DNA of 11,277 bases, taken from an uncultured Clostridia bacterium. GTDB lineage: Bacteria > Bacillota_A > Clostridia > Christensenellales > CAG-138. This document shows, piece by piece, positions 7,216 to 11,277 of the stretch; position 1 is the first letter of the stretch, and the number at the start of each line of letters is the position of its first letter. Location: positions 1 to 11,277 of the forward strand of contig CAMORL010000043.1 in the NCBI GenBank assembly GCA_946623765.1. Reading direction: 5' to 3'. The notes under the pieces were generated by a model. That model was given only the letters and a program-made list of their open reading frames with translations. It was not told where the DNA came from and searched no databases. The translations under genes were made by a program, and so were the position numbers.

Positions 7216-8193
7216 TTATTTGCCGGTGGTCTTCTTCGCGGTCTTTTTGCCCGTGGAAGTCGTACCGGTCTTTTTGGCGGTCGAAGACGCAGGCTTCTTC
7301 GCCGCAGTCGTTCCCGTCTTTTTCGCCGCTGTCTTCTTGCCGGTCGAAGTCGTGCCGGTTTTCTTGCCGGTCGAAGACGCAGGCTTCTTCGCCGCAGTCT
7401 TCTTGCCGGTCGAGGTCGAAGGCTTCTTTGCCGTGGACGTGCCGGTCTTTTTGCCGGTCTTTTTCTTTGCGGAAGACGTTTCTTCCTTTTCTTCAAGCGC
7501 GGAGCTGTCGCCGAACAGGTTCATGGCAAGCGAGCCGAGCCCGCCGAGAATGGAACCGGAGGATTCTTCCTTTTCCTCCTCCTTCTCCTCTTCCTTGCCG
7601 CCGAACAGATTCCCGAGTAGTCCGCCCAAAAGCCCGCCGGAGCTGTTCGAGGACGAACTTGAGCCGCCGCCCAGAAGGCTTCCGAGCAGCGACGCGCCGA
7701 TTCCGCCGGAGCTGCTCTGCGAGCCGCCGCCCAGCAGTCCGCCCAAAAGCCCGCCGAGTGCGGAGCTGTCCGCATCATCGTCGTCCTTCTTGTTGCCGAT
7801 CTGCGAAAGGAGCAGCGGTGCGACCATGGATAGAATCGTGCCGACCTTCTTGCCGGAAACGCCGCTCTTCTTCGAGATCGCCTTGGTTGCCGCCGCCTCG
7901 TCGCCGCCGAGGATGTGTCCGAGGATCTTCTTGCCGTCGTCGCTGTCCGCGCCGGCGAGGAACGACGCTGCGTCGATCACGTCGCCGGTTTTATGCTCGT
8001 TCAGCGCTTTGTTCAGGGATGCCGCGCCGTCCTTTGAGGAAGCATTGTCGGACATCTTGCCGACGAGCACAGGCAGTGCGTCGGAAAGCACCGTCGTGAC
8101 CTTGGATTTATCCGTCTTGGTCGCCTTTGCGATCGCGTCGATACCGTCGCTGCCGACCAGTCCCATCAGGGAATTGAGATCGATGCCCGCCAT
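7216..8193 (-). CDS. DUF937-family protein with lysine-rich histone-H1-like tail
   Basis: This 325-residue protein is of unknown function. Residues about 7-132 match the all-helical DUF937 (YidB-like) pattern, with DALPVLVGKM, NKALNEHKTGDVIDAASFL, GKKILGHILGGDE and TILSMVAPLLLSQIG. Then come an Asp patch (137-140), a Gly/Leu/Ser stretch of repeated GGLLGG units (147-198), an acidic Glu/Lys run (200-210) and a short SILGGLGSLAMNLFG segment. The C-terminal tail (241-325) contains 26 lysines and no acidic residue, as KK pairs spaced mostly about eight residues apart in Thr/Ala/Ser/Gly/Pro. That is the composition of H1-like nucleic-acid-binding tails. There is no signal peptide. The RBS GGAGA (complement of 8201-8205) lies inside the end of the upstream gene, three bases away, so translation is probably coupled. 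DNA or RNA binding is inference from composition; binding an acidic polymer at the envelope is an alternative. Confidence 0.83.
   Translation of the reverse strand: MAGIDLNSLMGLVGSDGIDAIAKATKTDKSKVTTVLSDALPVLVGKMSDNASSKDGAASLNKALNEHKTGDVIDAASFLAGADSDDGKKILGHILGGDEAAATKAISKKSGVSGKKVGTILSMVAPLLLSQIGNKKDDDDADSSALGGLLGGLLGGGSQSSSGGIGASLLGSLLGGGSSSSSNSSGGLLGGLLGNLFGGKEEEKEEEKEESSGSILGGLGSLAMNLFGDSSALEEKEETSSAKKKTGKKTGTSTAKKPSTSTGKKTAAKKPASSTGKKTGTTSTGKKTAAKKTGTTAAKKPASSTAKKTGTTSTGKKTAKKTTGK
7231..7399 (-). repeat. Tandem 90-base unit encoding the basic tail repeats
   Basis: The segment coding for the tail contains a unit duplicated with a 90-base (30-residue) offset. A 30-base stretch is identical at 7280-7309 and 7370-7399, and flanking bases are nearly so. 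In protein it gives KKPASSTGKKTGTTSTGKKT (269-288) and KKPASSTAKKTGTTSTGKKT (299-318). Frame preservation points to expansion of a coding tandem repeat, and tail length may vary between strains. Confidence 0.85.
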
Positions 8194-8196
8194 GGC

Positions 8197-9021
8197 TTAT
8201 TCTCCGGTCGCTTCGCCGACGCCTTCTTCAACGTTCAGGCCATCCAGCTTCAGCTGCTTTTCTTTCTCGGCTCTGTTTGCGCAGAAGTAGCAAAGTTCGC
8301 CGCGTCCGTTGTCGATTGCGGCAGTGACGGAACCGCTGTACAGCGATGCGGAATTCTTCAGAGAGCCGCAGTCGCCATAGATGTGATACTTGTGACCGAA
8401 CGCGGTCCAGTACACGTCCTCGGTGATCGTATCTTCCGCCTGCGCTTTTTCTTCTGCGGAAATCGGGTTGAAGTCCGCGCCCAAGAGTCCCGCGATGAGC
8501 AGCGCGACGATCGCGACGATCGTAACGATGATCTTGGATTTCTTGTCGAGCTTATCCTTGCTCAGAAGCACGAGGACGATCAGCGGGATGAAGCAGATTG
8601 CCGCCATGATGACGCCGAGCTGTGTGAGAATGAAGAAGCCGACTTTGTTGTTGGTCTTTCTGAACGGATCGAGGTGGCTTGCTTTCTTCCAGAGCAGTGC
8701 AGCAGCCACACAGCAGGCGAGATCGAGCACGATGCAGATAATCATTCCCCACATCTGCGGCAGCCACGGGATATACAGTTTTTTGAACAGGAAGAGGATC
8801 GCAACAACCTCAAAACCGATCGCAAACGCCCAGAGAATGGCTGCTACGATGCGCAGCGTCGTCGCCTTGCTTTTCTCTTCCGACTTGCTGAGGGTTTCGA
8901 CCTTTTTGACGTTTTTCGTTTCTTCTTCGACCGCCTCGCTCGCTTCTGCGGCTTTCTTCACGGTCTTTTTGACTTTTTCACCGTCTTCTACCTTGGTGAT
9001 TGTTCTTTTCTTTTGTTCCAT
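8197..9021 (-). CDS. Four-helix membrane protein with charged N-terminus and C-terminal His/Cys cluster
   Basis: This 274-residue protein is not recognised as a named family. The N-terminal 52 residues are mostly Lys, Glu, Ala and Val and probably helical. Hydrophobic segments lie at about 55-79, 90-112, 127-154 and 163-182. The C-terminal domain reads VYWTAFGHKYHIYGDC, then Gly-rich residues, then GELCYFC. Its His213, Cys218, Cys244 and Cys247 look like a metal site (His-x4-Cys, Cys-x2-Cys) of the sort seen at the C-terminus of various Bacillota proteins; metal binding is inference. The ATG at 9021 is preferred because AGAGGGG (complement of about 9027-9033) is 5 bases away. The in-frame ATG at 9036 overlaps that RBS. 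A strong promoter lies upstream at 9082-9110. It is the first gene of a two-gene operon with the DUF937 protein, 3 bases downstream, so the two likely act together. Confidence 0.75.
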   Translation of the reverse strand: MEQKKRTITKVEDGEKVKKTVKKAAEASEAVEEETKNVKKVETLSKSEEKSKATTLRIVAAILWAFAIGFEVVAILFLFKKLYIPWLPQMWGMIICIVLDLACCVAAALLWKKASHLDPFRKTNNKVGFFILTQLGVIMAAICFIPLIVLVLLSKDKLDKKSKIIVTIVAIVALLIAGLLGADFNPISAEEKAQAEDTITEDVYWTAFGHKYHIYGDCGSLKNSASLYSGSVTAAIDNGRGELCYFCANRAEKEKQLKLDGLNVEEGVGEATGE

Positions 9022-9081
9022 GCAAACCCCTCTCATTTCTTTATTTGGTTTGGATCGAATGATACTCCATTCTTATTATAT

Positions 9082-9110
9082 ATTTTACGGCAAGCGGTGC
9101 GCAATGTCAA
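9082..9110 (-). promoter_or_regulatory. Near-consensus sigma-A promoter for the membrane/DUF937 operon
   Basis: On the - strand, TTGACA (complement of 9105-9110) is followed by a 17-base spacer and TAAAAT (complement of 9082-9087). That is a perfect -35 and a five-of-six -10. A TATAAT also occurs seven bases further on (complement of 9075-9080), but at a 24-base spacing it is not the partner. The leader to the start at 9021 would be about 50 bases. Confidence 0.85.
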
Positions 9111-9169
9111 GGATGGATTGGTGTATTTTTGTCGCAATTATCGCGCTTTGCAAAGAATGTCTTGACATT
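9103..9169. repeat. Inverted nine-base repeat in the divergent control region
   Basis: AATGTCAAG at 9103-9111 and CTTGACATT at 9161-9169 are perfect inverted copies 49 bases apart. Each contains the TTGACA -35 hexamer of the promoter reading away from it. The right copy also sits in a near-continuous palindrome, AATGTC-TT-GACATT (9156-9169). The extra matching bases could be chance around a consensus -35, or operator half-sites for a shared regulator. Confidence 0.55.
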
Positions 9170-9190
9170 TTCCGCGTTTCGTTTCAAACT
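9162..9190 (+). promoter_or_regulatory. Probable promoter for the zinc-ribbon/MFS gene pair
   Basis: A perfect -35 TTGACA (9162-9167) is followed by a 17-base spacer and CAAACT (9185-9190), which matches the -10 consensus at only three of six positions. The strong -35 with a poor -10 suggests low or activator-dependent expression. The leader to the ATG at 9222 would be about 25 bases. Confidence 0.45.
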
Positions 9191-9221
9191 GAATGAAAGG
9201 ACTTTTCCCGGGAGGAAGCAT

Positions 9222-9899
9222 ATGAACTGGTGGGTCATTGCGCTGATCGCCGCAGGCGGGCTTTTGGCGCTGTTCGGAGGATTTATGAGCGTTCGCCGTG
9301 CTACGCGCGGCATGCGCGAGCGGATCAGGACCATCAAAAACGCGCTCGACGAAGCGATCGCTTTAGACAAGGAGCCGGAAAAACCGCGCTCGCTGTCCTC
9401 TCTGGAATCGGTGGTGCTGCCGAAGCTGTTGAAGGACTTTCCGGATTTCAACGCGCGGATCTTCGGTCAGCGTGTGCGCCGCGACGCAAAGACGTATTAC
9501 GAAAGCGGCGCGCAGGGCAAGGTGCTCTATCGGGACGACGCGACGATGGAGTTTCGCGAATCGTTCGAGGACCGTCTGCCGGACGACGTGAAGGACGGAA
9601 TCGACGTGCACCGCGTCACCGTTGCGGCGTACGACAACGCCTCGCGGCGGAAGTTTCTCACGTGCCAGGCGGCGGTGGGCTATCGCGACAAGACCGAGAC
9701 TGCGCGGGAAAAGCGGCTCGTGCTGACCTATGTCGCGGGCTATGCGGACGATCCGGAAAGCGAGGTCGTCGGCTTCAACTGTCCGAACTGCGGCGGTCCT
9801 CTGCCCGCGGTCGGCGCGCGGGTCTGCGTCTACTGCGGCACCGCGTTTACCGCGCCGGTCAGTCTCGGCTGGATGCTGATGGACGCGAAGGAAGGCTGA
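9222..9899 (+). CDS. Membrane-anchored zinc-ribbon protein of unknown function
   Basis: This 225-residue protein starts with a single hydrophobic helix (about 3-22) followed by basic residues (RRATRGMRERIR), so the rest is probably cytoplasmic. A soluble alpha/beta region (about 55-182) contains LESVVLPKLLKDFPDFN and a later block with VHRVTVAAYDNASRRKF and KRLVLTYVAGY. By eye it resembles Tim44-like domains in Bacillota proteins that pair this fold with a zinc ribbon. The C-terminal ribbon is CPNCGGP...CVYCGT, with Cys187, Cys190, Cys202 and Cys205 as a complete four-cysteine site. GGAGGAAG (9211-9218) lies just before the ATG, which is preferred to longer in-frame starts because it begins the membrane anchor. 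The MFS gene follows after 54 bases without a clear terminator, so the two may be co-transcribed. The Tim44-like assignment is uncertain; the anchor plus ribbon is clear. Confidence 0.75.
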   Translation: MNWWVIALIAAGGLLALFGGFMSVRRATRGMRERIRTIKNALDEAIALDKEPEKPRSLSSLESVVLPKLLKDFPDFNARIFGQRVRRDAKTYYESGAQGKVLYRDDATMEFRESFEDRLPDDVKDGIDVHRVTVAAYDNASRRKFLTCQAAVGYRDKTETAREKRLVLTYVAGYADDPESEVVGFNCPNCGGPLPAVGARVCVYCGTAFTAPVSLGWMLMDAKEG

Positions 9900-9933
9900 A
9901 TTCCGTCCGAGACGGATTATCAACGGGAATGTA

Positions 9934-9978
9934 ATGAAGGAGGCGAACCGAATTTGGAAAAACAGGAAAAGCAACTGA
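9934..9978 (+). other. Short overlapping reading frame at the MFS start
   Basis: An ATG at 9934 opens a 14-codon frame ending in TGA at 9976-9978. This overlaps an in-frame MFS ATG at 9978 as TGATG. It has no recognisable Shine-Dalgarno of its own, and it contains the AAGGAGG that serves the TTG at 9954. It is most likely incidental, but it would be the leader peptide if the transporter actually starts at 9978 by reinitiation. Confidence 0.2.
9937..9956 (+). promoter_or_regulatory. Ribosome binding site setting a TTG start
   Basis: AAGGAGG (9937-9943) matches the anti-Shine-Dalgarno perfectly and is 10 bases before TTG at 9954-9956. The next in-frame ATG (9978) has no purine-rich site at a workable distance. 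TTG is therefore the most likely initiator, which would lower the translation rate slightly. Confidence 0.7.
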
Positions 9979-11277
9979 TGCGCGAACAGCGGGAGCTTCT
10001 GCGGCTCAACCGCGAAGCGCAGCGTCCGAAAGGCGCTCTCTATCTGCTGTTTGTGATGATCGTGCTGACGGTCATCTACATCGTCGACGAAATCACGTCC
10101 AACATGAACTCGTCCATGCAGCCCTATGCGCTGTTCGATCTGTTTAAGATCGCATCGCGCGACGTCAATTCGGAGGCGTACAAAGGTGCGATCAATACCG
10201 TTGCGCCGTGGTCGACCGCAGCCAATCTGTTTCTGATCATCACGCCGTTCTATAAAGCGCTGTCCGATCGGTACGGCAGAAGGCTGTTCCTGATGATCAA
10301 CACCGTCGGCATGGGCGTCGGCATGCTGATCGTTATGACCGCGCACAGCGTCGTGCAGTATATCCTCGGCATGCTGTTTATGATGTTCTTTACGCCGAAC
10401 GACATGCAGGTGCTTTACATCATGGAAACCGCGCCGAAAGAAAAGCGCGCTACCTACAGCTTTGTCGCAAAGGGCATTGCGCTGATCTCCGTTTCACTGA
10501 TCGGCGTGCTGTCGCGGATGTTCCTCAAGGAGGACGTGGCGTCCAGCTGGCGCATGGTCTATCTGATTCCGGTGATCGTCGCGATCGTCGTAGGCGCCGG
10601 ATCGTTCTTCCTCGTGCGGGAAACGCCGGTGTTCGTCGAACAGCGTCTGGGCTTCCTTTCGCTTTCGCCCGAACAGCGCATGGAAAAGGCGAAAGAGGAC
10701 AAAAAGAGCGGCACCGCCGAACAGGGCGGCGTATTCCGCGCAATCAAGTTCATCTTCAAAACGCCTCAGCTGCGCTGGATCTTCATTGCGGGATTCCTGT
10801 TCTTCGCGACGACCTTCTACACCTCGTATTATTCCACGGTGCTGGAAGGCGCGATGTCCACGGATCTTGTCTCGACCGTGCTCATCATCTATCCGCTGAT
10901 CAACGGCGTCGTGACGATCGTTTCCGGCTTCTTCTCCGACAAACTCGGGCGGAAAAAAGCCTGCATGATTCTCGGCGGACTTGCGGTTTCAGGCTTGCTT
11001 CTGTTCGTGCTTGCATGCCGTCTCGGTTGGGGTCCGATCGCTGCCGGCGTCTTCTACGGCTGCTCGATCGGCGGGCTTTGGTCCATGTCCGACACGCTGA
11101 TCCTCACGATGCCTGCGGAATCCGCACCCTCCGGTATGCGTGCCTCGGTTATGGGGACGATCTCGGTTATGATCGGCGCAGGCATGTTCATCGGACAGGC
11201 GCTGTTCATCGTGCTGCAGAATTTCCTTCCGATGGATCTGCTGTTCCTGCTGATCTGCGTGCCGTTCATGGCGGTGT
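9954..11277 (+). CDS. Major facilitator superfamily transporter, sugar-porter-like (3' end beyond window)
   Basis: At least 441 residues are visible and no stop appears before the window ends. A charged, probably coiled N-terminus (1-26) precedes multiple hydrophobic segments. The MFS motif A appears twice, as expected from the two six-helix halves: SDRYGRR (104-110) after the second helix and SDKLGRKK (328-335) in the second half. Acidic-Pro-Arg signatures of sugar/metabolite porters are also present: METAPKEKRA (157-166) and PAESAPSGMRA (387-397). A long charged cytoplasmic loop (about 223-262) links the halves. The substrate cannot be read from sequence; organic solutes or sugars are likely for this subgroup. 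The TTG start is justified by the perfect AAGGAGG 10 bases upstream. It lies 54 bases downstream of the zinc-ribbon gene, probably in one transcript. Only the last part of the C-terminal half is missing. Confidence 0.9.
   Translation, partial: MEKQEKQLMREQRELLRLNREAQRPKGALYLLFVMIVLTVIYIVDEITSNMNSSMQPYALFDLFKIASRDVNSEAYKGAINTVAPWSTAANLFLIITPFYKALSDRYGRRLFLMINTVGMGVGMLIVMTAHSVVQYILGMLFMMFFTPNDMQVLYIMETAPKEKRATYSFVAKGIALISVSLIGVLSRMFLKEDVASSWRMVYLIPVIVAIVVGAGSFFLVRETPVFVEQRLGFLSLSPEQRMEKAKEDKKSGTAEQGGVFRAIKFIFKTPQLRWIFIAGFLFFATTFYTSYYSTVLEGAMSTDLVSTVLIIYPLINGVVTIVSGFFSDKLGRKKACMILGGLAVSGLLLFVLACRLGWGPIAAGVFYGCSIGGLWSMSDTLILTMPAESAPSGMRASVMGTISVMIGAGMFIGQALFIVLQNFLPMDLLFLLICVPFMAV

Noticed and set aside
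7240..7460. Regularly repeated sequence resembling a CRISPR array
   Set aside because: The repeats are in-frame coding units of the lysine tail with no unique spacers.
5928..7496. A 522-codon - strand frame spanning the DUF11 gene and two terminators
   Set aside because: It crosses both a strong terminator and the convergent gene boundary, and its product is low-complexity Arg-rich sequence.
7220..8290. A 356-codon + strand frame opposite the DUF937 gene
   Set aside because: Its Pro/Phe/Val repeats are the reverse reading of the Lys/Gly tail. The - strand frame has the DUF937 pattern and a good RBS.
8383..9196. Two overlapping + strand frames of about 260 codons
   Set aside because: They lie antisense to the four-helix protein, run through its promoter and lack ribosome binding sites.
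9902..9916. Hairpin TCCGTC-CGA-GACGGA between the zinc-ribbon and MFS genes
   Set aside because: The stem is only six base pairs and is followed by TTATCAA rather than a T-run, so it is unlikely to terminate transcription.
9363..10346. A 327-codon - strand frame opposite the zinc-ribbon and MFS genes
   Set aside because: It spans two well-supported + strand genes and has a His/Arg-rich composition typical of antisense shadows.

Overview
The window looks like a chromosomal segment of a Gram-positive bacterium of the Bacillota, most likely an uncultured, fairly GC-rich (high fifties percent by eye) member of the Clostridia. The grounds are the pth-mfd gene pair followed by a PrsA/SurA-like lipoprotein gene, strong AGGAGG-type ribosome binding sites, sigma-A type promoters and small Clostridia-style membrane proteins. 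No tRNA, rRNA, CRISPR array, insertion sequence or phage gene was recognised. No gene-free stretch exceeds 300 bases.

Left block, + strand (1-6223). A housekeeping run encodes peptidyl-tRNA hydrolase (pth, 140-748) and the transcription-repair coupling factor (mfd, 778-4218). These are followed by a lipoprotein with a degenerate parvulin-type foldase region (4251-5711) and a small three-helix membrane protein (5761-6174), and the run closes at a strong intrinsic terminator (6196-6223). A good sigma-A promoter lies inside the last codons of mfd, and its -10 hexamer overlaps the mfd stop codon. The lipoprotein and membrane protein can therefore be transcribed independently of pth-mfd. The fin and spoVT genes that flank mfd in Bacillus subtilis are not here.

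Middle block (6240-9110). A single + strand gene encodes a two-domain DUF11-like beta-sandwich protein with no signal peptide or wall anchor. It meets a convergent two-gene operon on the - strand at a shared, apparently bidirectional terminator. That operon encodes a four-helix membrane protein with a C-terminal His/Cys cluster (8197-9021). Three bases further on it encodes a DUF937-family protein with a long lysine-rich, histone-H1-like repetitive tail (7216-8193). A near-consensus promoter at 9082-9110 drives the pair.

Right block, + strand (9156-11277). Transcribed divergently from the - strand operon are a membrane-anchored zinc-ribbon protein (9222-9899) and then a TTG-initiated major facilitator superfamily transporter (9954 to beyond the window end). 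The two divergent promoters share the same nine-base -35 element, CTTGACATT, in inverted orientation.

The left block is ordinary translation, DNA-repair and secretion housekeeping. The parts most worth attention are the DUF937 plus histone-like-tail operon, the leaderless DUF11 protein and the divergent control region. Nothing in the window can be firmly called a new defence or mobile system.
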